This document shows, piece after piece, positions 34,317 through 46,105 of a stretch of 64,000 bases of DNA (the stretch's first letter is position 1; every line of letters starts with the position of its first letter). The DNA lies in the NCBI GenBank assembly GCA_963921825.1, contig OY997589.1, positions 73,950,523 through 74,014,522 on the forward strand, written 5' to 3'. The notes under the pieces are model-generated. The model ran no database searches and was not told where the DNA came from. It saw only the letters and a list, made by a program, of their open reading frames with translations. The position numbers and the translations under genes are program-made. The stretch is from Erodium maritimum (Eukaryota; Streptophyta; Magnoliopsida; Geraniales; Geraniaceae).

Positions 34317-36004
34317 TGTTGGGTCTCGAGGTAGGGTTGGAGATTAACCAACTCGCAACGGAAAATCAATAAAAACCAAGAGACGATTAAAACCATGAAA
34401 CAACTAACAAAGAATGGATTCACATGAGAAAAATTCAGCACTAGTTCTTACCAAAACAAGGACACCGGGTAACGAATGATTGGCTTGAGTCTCCAAGACG
34501 CCTACGTATCCACATGGGAATCAAATCCACGTACTTCTTCTCTTTGAGGACTCAAGAACATAAAAATGGAGGTGGGAGCTTGCCAAACCCGAAATTGCAA
34601 GGGAAGGGGGAGAGAAGTTGTGTTTCCTATTCTTGTCTTGTGTTTGTTATGTTGAAAAAAGATCACTTAAACATAACAAAACTCATACTTGTCCAACTAA
34701 AGGCATGGGACAAGTATGGTGTCAAGTAAGGTGTAAATAGGACAAAGTATGGCAAGACAAGATTGGGTTAGGTGGTGAATCACCAACACCTTAATCCTTG
34801 TCTTGCTTACTTAGTACTAATTAATCAAGACTTGATTAATTAGTTCCATGGGCCTTGGTTGCATGGGCCTTTCATGGGCCTCTTGGAACATGGCCCGTGG
34901 CCATTTCCAACGAGGTCCCGTGATTCGCTCATCGCCTCCAAGCCTTCCATACCGGAAATGTCCAACATTATCCGACGCGATCAATCCCAAGACTCCAAGC
35001 CTTGTCTCGATCCGTAAAGTCCTATTCACTTACGGGCACATGACCCAAAACCCATTTTTGGTCATGTCCCAAGACAACTCCCTTTTGGCCATTGTCCATA
35101 AATGTGTCAATGAGTTTCATCCTTCGGTGTGACCCTTAGGTTTATGCATGTCAATAGATCAACGTAAAATCTCATTTTACTTGATCCTATTTAAGTGGCA
35201 ACTAACGAGACTTTAGTATTGCCTGACACTGCATAATGAATCGAACCTGTCGATTCTAACCTTTCCGTCGTCCCTGTCATTATCCTTTTATCTCCGATAT
35301 CCTGATTGAGATAAGGCATAGAGTCGTCATCCTTATTATTCTCAATCACTGTTCCTTGATATGTGAGATGACTGAAGATATGATACCCAGTATCATGTGC
35401 ATGGCCATGCTATTCTTTCAGTCACTCTCGATCAAGCGGCCGAGAACCGATATATTTCCCATACCTCAGTATGAGGGATAAATCCCTTAGCCGTCTTTCG
35501 TGTCACTCATGTAGCCAGTCCCCAAGCCAATCCTGGCCGTTATGGAAGCCCTGTTACGGACAACGTTAGGCTCAGGTCAAACTCAGTTGTTGACTACATA
35601 GCGATCACAAAGACTCCTTGGTCTAAGGATACATGACAAGCTACGACAATGAATATGTTCATGACTTGATCTATGGCACATATTCATGTCGGATCGTCCA
35701 ATATCATGTCCCACATGATATCTATGATCAGACTCCGGAATCCCATTCCAATGACTAACAGAACGTAAGCCATAAAGAGCCATCTTTCATACTAGTCGCT
35801 TCTAGTGAAGCTTTGTTGACTAGGGACCCATCGAGTGTGATCTATCTCGATATATGGTTCTATTCGTATGGTGGGCATAGATCAGAGCACACATCGATAT
35901 ATTACTCCAACACATAAGTAATATAAAGCCGCTTTAATTTTATTGCTAACGATGATATATACATTTGGACATTTAGGATTGAACTACGGGCACTAAGACT
36001 AACA
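34317..36004 (-). mobile_element. Solo LTR of the Ty1-copia family (1,688 bp), TSD agaga
   Basis: On the minus strand it starts TGTTAGTCTTAG at 36,004 and ends CCCAACA at 34,317. Exact TSDs agaga lie at 34,312-34,316 and 36,005-36,009. It is homologous along its whole length to the LTRs at 22.6 and 29.4 kb, with scattered substitutions, so it is older than or from a different source than that insertion. Confidence 0.95.
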
Positions 36005-36009
36005 AGAGA

Positions 36010-37415
36010 GGCCGTGATGAGCCCTCATATTAGTTGTTGTGTTAGGTTCACATGTTTGGTTGCTTAGTTGGATAAGTTAAGAGTCTAACGAAACTAGCTA
36101 AATCGTATGCTCGATTGTTTGGTTGAATATTTGCATAATGGGTTGATTGGATGTTTACATGATTGATTGATGGATTGATTGTTGAATAATTGAATGCTTG
36201 AACGGATGATCGAGTATGACTGATTGTGCCAAACGGTACGATCAGGTGATCCATGGACCGGTGGATTGTGGCAGGTAAGTATACGGTAAGTGTAGAGAAA
36301 TAAGTGAATGTCTTTGGTGTGTTATGGTGAGTGTGTGATTCTATAAGTGTTGGTTAATTGAGATGTTATTGTGTGATTCTCTTATTTCTTTCTTAAGATG
36401 TTCGGTTGTTCGGTTTGGTACTTACACCGGAGGGGGGGTAATCCGGTGGCATTATGGTCGTTGGTGTTGGCAGATCATGTGGGTTAATGAGTAGGCATCG
36501 ATTATTTTACCCTGCGGGGAGTTGATTATTGGAGCTTGTGGGCATTGATTATTGGACCCTGCGGGGCATTGGTTAACGGAGCCTGCGGGCAATTGGATGG
36601 TTTACCTTGCGGGGAAGTGGTTATGTATGGTTTCACCCAAGTGTATGCGTCCTGCGGGAGCATTACCTTGGTTCCCTATGACATATGGTCCCTTGGGGGC
36701 ATTTCCGGGAATCCCGACGATGAGCATCCCTCGGTGATGGTTTCCGGTTCCCCGATGTATGTGCCTCCTCTGGACCGAGGGAAAATATGATAGGATATGG
36801 GTACTCTGGTGGATAGGAATATGGGAACCGATGTGACATCAGAATCTATCCGTGGATCGGAGGGTTGAGAAAGCAAGTGGTTGGCGTGATATTAATTACT
36901 CCCATTTTAGTAGTTATGATTCGTTATAGTCCTTTTCATGGAATCTTTTAAATTACTGTTATCCTTGAAAATGCGGTACTATTCTTATTTATTCTGTTTA
37001 CTAGCATTGCATTGTTAATTATATTCAAATCCTTAATTATGTCATCTTATTAAAGCAGTTTTATTATTGATCTAAAGGTTGAGTTGTTGCGATTTTTCCA
37101 ACTGAGCGTAAGCTCACCCCTGTGGTTTTCTTACTGTTTTACAAGCGTACCTGATGTCTAGTGAGTTCGAGGCTCGGGAGCTTCTAGACATCTTGGGGAT
37201 TGTTCTAGAGTTGTGTTGGTCATGTGTCCTAAACATTATTTATCTTGCACTTATGTCGAGTTTTGACTCATATTGAGATTTTCGAATTATTTACTTATGA
37301 TGATTTTGATGGAGTTTATTTGAGATTTTAAAGGTTTTATCAATTGTCTAGTATTTTCTATTATTAACTCAGGTCACGTCTCGAGTCCGGTCAAAACCGG
37401 ATTTGGGGCGTGACA
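36010..37415 (+). mobile_element. Solo LTR C, part 2
   Basis: It resumes after the copia LTR and ends GGGGCGTGACA. It contains a 24 bp-period array (36,520-36,620, ttggaccctgcggggcatt type) and the palindrome GAGCGTAAGCTC (37,104-37,115). Confidence 0.88.
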
Positions 37416-37420
37416 TATCC

Positions 37421-39610
37421 TCCTAGAAACATCTCCCGAAGGGACACATATCATCAGGGCGAAACAAGTCTCTCCAGAACACGTAGCATCGGAGTGAGAC
37501 AACAATATACCATGCCGGAATATCCGTCGGCCTAGGTCTTCTCGGAACACACACATCGGGGCAAACAAATATTACAATATACTGGAATGCTCATCGATCT
37601 TCCTGGAACATACATCGGGGTAAACAATATACCGGAATGCGCATCGGTCTTCCCGGAAATACCTCGGGGCATAAGTACGACACCTCGTGCCAAAACACAA
37701 ACCGTCGGCCTAGGTACTACCCTACACCGGCATACCCCCTCGGTGTAGGTACCCTACCAGAATACAACTCCTCTTGGAACACACATCAAGAGAATAACAC
37801 GCATTTATAATGTCATAGTTCAACCACGGCTTACCAAGCCCAACAATCTTACCACAACACGCAACATAGAACTCACATTATCAATCAAGCTTACCGACAT
37901 GACTTACCAAACACGTCCCATCAGTCTATCACTCACCCGATCTTACCACAAGGCACAATCACATAATCACATTTAAGCATTCACTCAATCAATCATAACA
38001 CGGATCAACCATTCACATTACAATCATCACAATTCATCTAGTTTAGTATGACTCTTGTATTATCCAAAGAATGAAACATGCATCGGCATTTGAGACAATT
38101 GAACACAATCACAATCAATCCTGAGGCTCGTCATGGCCATTCTACCAGCACGGCAATTTCCCAAGAATTGAAAGCGGTTAAACTAGTGAATCACATCATA
38201 TATGCATACTAAGACTCTTCCGGTTATAAACATAATTGAAAACGGTTATTCTAGTGAATCACATCCTATATGCAAACTAGGACATTTACGGTTATTATTA
38301 TCCTATAGGCATACTATTAGCATTCTTTAATTTAAAAGTGGAGTTTACTACTCTTCCCTACCTTGAATTCTCCAACGCTTAAATACTCCTAGCAGCTGAC
38401 GTCCTGGCTAGCTTCCTCCTCTTCCGCGGACGAAGCCGGACTCTAAATTAACAAGGAACACGATAAATTAATAATGATTCCAACATTGATTTAAAGTGAC
38501 GAAAATCGAAATTAGACCAACAATTCTCCCTTTTTCAAATTGAACGGTTTTAAGCACGAAATTCACGAACAACCGGGCTTCGAACACCCGAGCCCTGAGT
38601 GCACGGTTCCTTGTGCACGGCCCCCGAGGCACGGGTCCCCATGCACGGATCTTGAGGCACGGTTCCTGAGGTGCCCAGCCCATGTTCCCAATATTCCAGC
38701 ACCCATGGTCGGTCCTCCGGCGAGCCTCCGGTCGTCGGAAAACTTTCCTTTTTCTCCAAATTCATCCAAATGTGTTTTACGTCCTTGATCCAACAAGTTT
38801 CATCAAAAGCCCCTTAATATTAGTCCCAATTTTACATTTTCCCCAATTCTCCAAGTTAGGGTTTCAACTCCAATATTCAATTCCAACGTTTTCTTTACAT
38901 CTCCTTACAAATCCAACCTTGTTTTCTTGTTTCCAACCACACCCACTCCAAAACAAGTTGATTCATCCAAGACCCACGGATTTTAGTTGCTCAAAAACGA
39001 AAATAAAAGAGTTCCTACTGTAGGGAATGAAGAGAGGAGAAGGAATATGGAAGAAAAATGGAGTATCGATGGAGAAATGGAGCTTGGATGAGCTTTCTTC
39101 TTCTTCTTCCTTGAGCAAAAATGGAGGTCTCCAAACTCTTTTCTCTCTCTATAGGTTCGGCAACAATGGTGAGAATGAGCTGAAATTTGTGTCTCAATTG
39201 CTCTTTAACCTAAAGTGGAAAAACCATAAAGCCCCTTTTGTCTTGTTTCACCTTTTTGGGAAAAAGCAAGGGCACAAGGGTCTTTTCCCACCTCTTTTCT
39301 CCCTTTTAATTAAATAATGCCAAGTGTTCAAATGAGGTCATTTCCAATTAAAATAATCTCAGCCCACTTATTTTATTCGATAAAATAATCTGATTCGAGC
39401 CCCCGTTTGACCAAATTTGACTTTTTCCGCGAAGACCCTTTTTCGAATGGAAACGACCCAACTAAGCTAACCTTAACGACGGATAAGATTTTTGGGCCCC
39501 AAAAAGGTCTCGAATGACTCCCGGAGTCATCGGTTGACTTTTCTGGTAAAAAGTCAACTTTAGCCGAAAACCTCCGGTTCGACCGGGATCGACCGGGAGC
39601 GGTTCTTACA
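37421..39610 (-). mobile_element. Solo LTR B, part 2
   Basis: It continues LTR B and ends gcggttcttaca. The TSD gggag follows at 39,611-39,615. It contains a ggcacgg-type repeat block (38,580-38,680). Total LTR B length without LTR C is about 2.9 kb. Confidence 0.88.
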
Positions 39611-39615
39611 GGGAG

Positions 39616-39817
39616 TGTCGATGCCGTTAGTCTAGGGGAGATGTGTTCTATGTGGTTCAGGTGGTGAGGACTCTAGGCACCTGTTTATCGCTTGCTCGTG
39701 GACTTGGAGGGTCTGGTCTCTGGTCTTGGGTTGGTGGGGTGGCGTGGGTGTTCTTCCGATATCGCCAACTCTTTTTTCTTGAATCTTGGACATCTCTGGC
39801 GGGGCTGCGAAGGCTGA
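39616..39817 (+). pseudogene. LINE ORF2 C-terminal relic, fragment 3 of 4
   Basis: The residues include HLFIACSWTWRVWSLV, the His/Cys-containing end of the zf-RVT domain, followed by frameshifts. It is cut by solo LTR D; the pentamer gctga (39,813-39,817) recurs at 42,814-42,818. Confidence 0.75.
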
Positions 39818-42813
39818 TGTAAAACCCCACTTATTCAAAAGGGTATTATTTTGAAATTGAAACGTTGGGGTATAAATTTGCAGCAGATAAAAATTGAGAA
39901 GAAAAATAAATAAAAAAGATATAAAGGAGAGGGGAAAGGCGTGGGGTTGGGCTGGGTCTGGCCAAACCCACGTATTGGGTTGATCAGACCAAGCTCTTAT
40001 TTGGGAGATCAGGCCCAAAGCGCAGCGCGTCCCAACCCTACAGACAAAATCCTCGCGCGACTGTTCAGTTCCTCACTTTCCTTGCACGACTCTCGAGGCG
40101 TCGCATCGTGCTCGTCACGCCCTCTTCCTCGCGAGCGATGCTGGAGACCTGAAACTCGCCGCCTTCTTCTCCGTTCACCTCTACCTCTCTTCTTCCTTCT
40201 TCTTTCCCTTCTCCTACTCCCACCATGACCAAAACCCCAACCCAGAAATCTCCCTTCTCCCTTCCTCGCTGAATCGAAGCGAGCGTCGCCGCCCCTCCTC
40301 GTCTGAACCTGCAACGGGGGAAAATCAGTGACAATGAGACTTCAACCGGCCTGATTCGTCGTCCTCGCGGTTCTATGCCTGAGAATTGAGTGGGTACAGG
40401 CTCGATTCGGACCGTGCTCGTCTGGAACATCACGGTCGGAGCTCACGAGTCCAGGTTTGAGCTCCAACCCCGGCGAGCTTTTCCTGGCCCAGATTTGGTG
40501 CAGCGAAGCTCGGGATTCACTCGGACAACCTCCCCTCGCCGTTCTGAGCCCCTGACGTCGTCGCTGCCTTTGTTTCCCTTCTCCGAAGTCTTCTGCCACC
40601 GTACGGCGCTGCCGTCGGTGAGGGACAAACCCTAGCCACCGTTTCCCTTCATCTCAGACTCGCACAACACAGGCCAGGTCGTTTGGGCCCTGAAGTGTGG
40701 GCCAGAACCGGGCCTTGAACAGTGCGGTCGTGGGCCAGACTAAGCACCGGCCCAAGTTGAGCCAGGTTCGGTCGGATCCAGATCCGGTTGTCTGGGTCCG
40801 GATCCGGGCCGGGTTCGGGTTGGCTCTGGGCTGGGTCGGGTCTGGACCGGGTCTGGTTACGGGTTCAGGCTCGGATCCGGGTCAACCCGGTTTCAAGGAA
40901 AACCTTTTTAAAATCATATTAATTAACTGATTTAATTAATTTAAGGTGGGCAATCAAATGATTAATTTAGACATCAAAGGACCTTTAGACAAATACCGGA
41001 ACTGATTGGACATTTTATCTGTTAAATCCGGCATGACTGGACTTCGCCCGAGAGCTTGGACTTCGCCCGAGAAGACGGAGTTGGCCCGGTCGTCAGCAAC
41101 TAGAAGGATTATTAGAGGAAGACCACAAGGTAGGGAAAGTACTAACTCCTCGTGTATTTCAATACTAGTATGCCTATTAGGTTAATAAAATCAAAAAGGT
41201 CCTAGAATTACATATAGGATGCGAATAACTAGAATAATCGTTTTTCAATTACTAATAACCGGACGTGTCTAGTATGCATGCGTAGGATATGAATAACTAG
41301 TGTAACTCGCTTTCAATACTTGGGAATTGCTTTACTGGTAGAGAGGCCGTGATGAGCCCTCGGATTAGTTGTGTTTGCCTCACATGCTTGGTTGCCTAGT
41401 TTGGTTAAGTTAAGAGTCTAATACAACTAGATTACTTGAATGTTGAACTTGACTGCCTGAATGCGTATTTGATTGAATGCTTGAATAGTTGATCGATTGA
41501 GTGAATGTTTGAATGATTGAATGACTGAATGGATGATCGAGTATGACTGATTGTGCCAAACGGTACGATTAGGTGATCGATGGACCGATGGATCGTGGTT
41601 GGTAAGTAACTGGTAAGTGTAAGGTTATGATTGACTCTTGTGGTGTGTTGTGATAGAATTGTGATTCGTTAAGCGTTGGTTGCTCCTTGATTGTTTTAGA
41701 GTGTTATCCTCTTGTGAGCCTTTAAGTTGGTTTCTATATCGGTATGGCACCCACGCTGCGAGTGGGGTAGTGCCTGTAAGGTACCCACACCAAAGGGAAT
41801 GCTGGTGTGGGGTAGTACCTAAGCCGATGACTTGGTATCCGTTATGGTACCTACACCAAAGGGAATGCTGGTGTGGGGTAGTATCATAGTCGGTAGATTG
41901 GACCCTGCGGGGCATTGATTATTGGACCCTCCGGGGCATTGATTATTGGACCCTCCGGGGCATTGACTATTAGACCCTCCGGGGCATTGATTATTGGACC
42001 CTCCGGGGCATTGACTATTTGACCCTGCGGGGCTTTTGATGGTTTACCCTGCGGGGATGGATTACTTGTTGTTTCACCCGAGTGTATGCGTCCTATGGGA
42101 GTATTACCTCGGTTCCCGATGATTCATGGTCCTTTGGAGACGTTTCCGAGAATCCCGACGAATGCGTCCTCATATGGATGTTTCTGGCATTCTCGACGTT
42201 ATGCGTCTTTGTGATGTCATGTGTCTCCTCCGGACCAAGGGAAAATCCGATATGACACAAAGAGTATTGTGGATCGGAGGGTGGTGACTTCATGACGGCA
42301 TAACTTAAACGCTCTATCTCCTATTGATTGTTAAGGAATTACATTGCTTCCTTTATTTCCTATGATTATTGTTGACTCTTTGCAAGCGTTAAATACCCGG
42401 CTTACTCCCGTATTTCAAGGTCTTCTTAGTTCTTCGTATTTTGAGACTCGAACTAAAATTGTGGAATCCTATTTGTTAAACTAAAAAGCTTTCCTTGTTA
42501 TGTATTTTTTTCCCTGCTGAGCGTAAGCTCACCCTTATCTATTTATCACTGTTTTACAGGCTTGCGTGATGATTAGTGGACTCGGAGCTCGGGAGCTTCT
42601 GTGGGTCCGAGTGCTTATTCTCTAGAGACGTTTTGGTCGTATTTTTGGTTATGAGCCTTTTGTTAAAAGATTTACTATGAGTTTCATTTGAGATGTTTTG
42701 GATTGAATTTAACTTGGCGAGTTTATTGAAATTATTGCACTTTTATTGTTAAACTTTATTTTATCTTCGAGTCACGTCTCGAGTCCGGTCAATACCGGAT
42801 TTGGGGCGTGACA
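39818..42813 (+). mobile_element. Solo LTR D (3.0 kb), TSD gctga
   Basis: It starts TGTAAAACCCCACTT and ends CCGGATTTGGGGCGTGACA, with exact 5 bp TSDs. It has a GC-rich transcribed-leader-like region (about 40,000-40,890), a 24 bp tandem array (41,897-42,032) and the palindrome GAGCGTAAGCTC (42,519-42,530). Open frames in the GC-rich part on both strands are not genes. Confidence 0.92.
41897..42032 (+). repeat. 24 bp tandem repeat in LTR D, about 5.5 units
   Basis: The unit attggaccctccggggcatt + gatt/gact is repeated nearly perfectly. Confidence 0.95.
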
Positions 42814-42818
42814 GCTGA

Positions 42819-43300
42819 GGTCTGAGTGGATTGGTATTAGGCTTCTGTGTCTTTGGCATATTTGGCTAGAACGCAATCCTCGTGTCTTCTCAGGGCCTGA
42901 TGTCATTGAACCGAGCATCCTTCTAGTTAGGGTTAAGCAGAGATCTTTTTCCAGCCTGGGAACGGTTGGCCGTTAGTTTACCTTCCTCAAGTAGATTGAG
43001 TCTCCGGCTGCTGCGCTGACAAGGAGCACCTAGGTTTTGGCACGCCTGTTTGAGGAGCTCGGCACTTATCCCTCGGTCCTCCTTGGTGGTTGTCTCTCCT
43101 ACCTGGCCTGGCTTTTCTTACTGAAAGGGGGTTGATGGTCGGTGAGGTGGACTAGGGTGTTCTTTCTCTTTTTTGTTGCTTTCGTTTTATATTCGGATTC
43201 TTGTTGGACTTTGGTTTGGTGGTTTGTGGCTCACATCCTTGGACCCACACCTCATTTTTTTAATGCAGTCCCTTCTCTCTAACCAAATAAAAACTAAGGA
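42819..43300 (+). pseudogene. LINE ORF2 C-terminal relic, fragment 4 of 4, with 3' end
   Basis: LRSEWIGIRLLCLWHIWLERNP is the typical C-terminal tail of plant LINE ORF2 (IWLERN). It is followed by degenerate sequence and a 3' end (ctaaccaaataaaaa near 43,277-43,295). This closes the LINE whose pieces begin at 20,040. Confidence 0.75.
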
Positions 43301-43789
43301 CAGATTTGGAATTTCAGATAAAATGGATGTTATTACAAACTGTTAGTTTGGGGTATATATTTGTTATGAAACAAGTTTGGGACAGGTATCGGTTAAACGT
43401 GTATAGGTTGTGATATGTGAATGTAATGAACATAGTTAATTAATATGTAGTGGCGTGTAAAACTTCAATTAATTGAGACTTAATCATATGAACCTCCAGT
43501 TTATAGAGTTATACACAAATTTAATATGACCACGATTTGTTAAGGACATTTTAATTATAATTGATTATATGATCAATTATGATAAACTATCAAATTATTT
43601 TCCTAATTCTCTTGTATGTGTTAGGAACTAAAATGTGATTTGATAGTTTTATCAATAAAATACAACATAACTTTTTTGAATTAATATGTCATTTATTTAT
43701 GTTTAATAAATTATACACTAGCGAAACATATATTTGGTTATGTAGTCTTTATTTTCATATATACATACGTGATTATTATGCAACCTCGC
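43301..43789. other. AT-rich stretch upstream of the old copia gag
   Basis: It could include a degraded 5' LTR/leader of the copia relic. I see no TG..CA boundary or gene. Confidence 0.35.
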
Positions 43790-44230
43790 ATGTTATTATC
43801 TCTGGTAATAATGTTAAAAAATTAATTAGTGAAAACTATAAATTTTGGATGAAAATGATCTTTTTTTTCATTTGGGATTCATGGATATTAATATTCCATT
43901 ATGAAGGATGAACCACCTTTAGCCACACTAGTGTAAGTACTTCAGCTGAAATTTTACTTTATGAACGATAGAAGTGATATAATCGATTTTGTGTGATGTT
44001 CAGAAAGTTCAAAATCTCTACTGGAATTTGTGGTTCAATCGAGCATCACTTGAAAGTTTGTGATTTGTTGAAGTCTATTGATGAACAATTTGAGACTTTG
44101 GATAAGACCCTTGCTGGTACACTCATTCAAAAGTTTTCATGCATAAAGCTTACCATTATTCACGGTGTGTATGATAAAATCATGAGGATGTCGGACATTA
44201 CGGCTCATTTAGAGACACCTAAGGTGGAAA
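43790..44230 (+). pseudogene. Old Ty1-copia gag relic, piece 1
   Basis: KKLISENYKFWMKM near 43,815 resembles the N-terminal gag segment. 43,993-44,230 holds the UBN2-type gag core (SIEHHLKVCDLLKSIDEQF, IMRMSDITAHLETPKVE). It belongs to a different copia lineage from the 22.6 kb element. The frame is cut at 44,230 by a LINE ORF1 insertion. Confidence 0.75.
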
Positions 44231-46045
44231 AAAAATTTTGATAAGCGCAAGATTTTATTGAAAATACATCCTCTAAGGAGGAGAATGCAAAAGTAAAAAC
44301 GATTACGAAAATCTCCATCAAGGAGAAAAAGGGGAGAAGTCCCTTACAAAGAAAACAAAAGCTATCCCGATGCCAACAGAACCGGGAAAGAGCTATAGCT
44401 TACTCTTCCTCATACCATTCACTATCCGACGACTGGATCGGATCCCTGGGGGCCTTAAAATTAAGGGCTCGACCATTGGATCTCGTATTATGAGTCCGAG
44501 GAACAAATGAAGGAGGTACCGAATTTTTAGACCGTCCTTTATGAGCCTTATCCTTGAGGGCTTCCTCCAACCACCCATCAAAAGACTACAGATGGTCTAT
44601 CACTCTTTGGGACACGTTCTGAATGGGTGGAAGCTTGACACCCCAAACTTTATCAATGACGTAGTCCGAAAGATGTGCAAGAGCCCGGCTTACGCGTTTC
44701 GTAAGGAGGGCATCCTTCCATGGAACTTGTTCCCCGGAATACCCAACATGTGATTGTTCCGACCCAACCCCAACTACAGGGTGGGTTGCAGCCCAAACAT
44801 TTTGTGTGGACTGCTCAGAAACAAAGGGAGGTACAGGCCCAACTGGCCCAAACGATCCACCTTGACCTGCCAACAGCCCATTGATGTCAGGTGAGTCCTT
44901 TTCGCGATCCAATCACGACTCCTCAGGATCGAAACTAACGAGATCCTCGCCCTGAAATCTGGCATCAACAGCCTGGGTTTCGACGCAATCACCGCCCGAT
45001 CATGGATTTGAAGAATTCAAAACCAAATCTTCCGAAGATTGCACTCCCTTAATCTGCTCACCGGAGCACGTCGCCAATGCCGGAATGGAAGCCTCAGGTG
45101 AGTCTTCCGAAGTTTTGCCCAAGTTCTGTTTCCTGCTTGTGAGATCAACAATGGAGGAAAAACACACTCCCGGAGGTCGAGGTCCTCCAGGTACAACCAC
45201 CGTGTCGGACATAACCACCTGAGTCGCCTGAGCTTCCCCAGTCCCTGCTTCCCCCACAGCGGAGCAGGAGCTCTGTTTCCGAGTAGCCAAAACAGAGTCA
45301 ATGCTCTATTGTTCACAACCCACAAAACGATCTGACGAAGCTGTCCTCGAAATCCCGCAACGAGAAGTGGCAACAAAAAGTACATGCCTATTAATTTTGA
45401 ACCCGTTTAAGCCTTCAATTGCATGATCTGCAGCGACCTTGGAATCAAACAGAATGAATCCAAAATACCGACCTTTAAGGTTCGGTCGTTTGAGAACACA
45501 CACCGATAGGATCGTGCCAAAAGGACTGAAAACATTCCGAGTCCATTCTGCCGACGACTCGAACGGAAGATTACACACGAACACTTCGTTCTCCACGAGC
45601 TTGCCCAACCTCCCTGATCGTTTCCGACTCTTCATTGTCAAAGATCCTTGTTCAATCGCAATTTGGGTTGACGTGATGTGTGACCGATTAGACACCACAG
45701 GAACAGAATCCCCTCCCGTGGTAAGCTGAACTACCTCCCTGATTGGAACATCTTTCGCGACAAGATCCGAGGGCCGGCTCCTTGGTTGCGATAAATTCCA
45801 GTGACGACCTCCACCGGCCTTCAACCCACCCTTTACACGAGTTGCTGAAATATTGCCTAGAACAACAACTTTCTTGGCAGCCACAGTTCTACTCCTTGAT
45901 TTGCCTCCATTCTCTTTACTGAATCCAACAACAATGGTACAGTAGTCACCGTACAAAGAGATTAGAGTCGAACAAAAAGAGTCGAAAGAGAGAAGAGCCG
46001 ACTTCATTTGAGAGAGAGTTCCAAACATATACTTATAACTTTTTT
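44231..46045 (-). mobile_element. LINE ORF1-bearing insertion with a 14 bp TSD
   Basis: acctaaggtggaaa is present at 44,217-44,230 and 46,046-46,059. On the minus strand an open frame (46,028-45,306, 240 codons) carries a basic N-terminal region and an RRM (VFVCNLPFESS as RNP2, GRYFGFILF as RNP1). It ends at a stop, and the coding sequence continues in pieces (45,290-45,000; 44,912-44,586) to a C-terminal SDSEWYEEE tail near 44,400. No ORF2 is present. It is a 3'- or internally truncated LINE, or a LINE-derived non-autonomous copy. ORF1 RRM proteins bind LINE RNA. Confidence 0.8.
45306..46028 (-). pseudogene. LINE ORF1 N-terminal part with RRM domain
   Basis: 240 codons. A Lys/Arg/Ser-rich leader of about 135 residues is followed by an RRM of about 75 residues with both RNP motifs intact. 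A stop (TAG) at 45,306 interrupts the protein; downstream frames continue with Gly/Pro/Val-rich linker sequence. It starts 17 bp inside the right TSD. Confidence 0.7.
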
Positions 46046-46059
46046 ACCTAAGGTGGAAA

Positions 46060-46105
46060 TGCCAGATAATTTTCTTATGCTTCACATATTGAACTCGTTG
46101 GCATG
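46060..46105 (+). pseudogene. Old Ty1-copia gag relic, piece 2
   Basis: MPDNFLMLHILNSLA continues the gag frame directly after the LINE TSD. It is cut by solo LTR E after the TSD pentamer gcatg (46,101-46,105). Confidence 0.8.

Noticed and set aside
40009..40635. Long frames on both strands in LTR D suggesting a captured gene
   Set aside because: The block is within a TSD-bounded LTR, is GC-rich and similar in character to LTR A's leader region, and none of the frames shows a domain.
41625..41915. 96-codon minus frame with repeated PHQHSLW
   Set aside because: It is produced by a tandem repeat in LTR D, not a coding gene.
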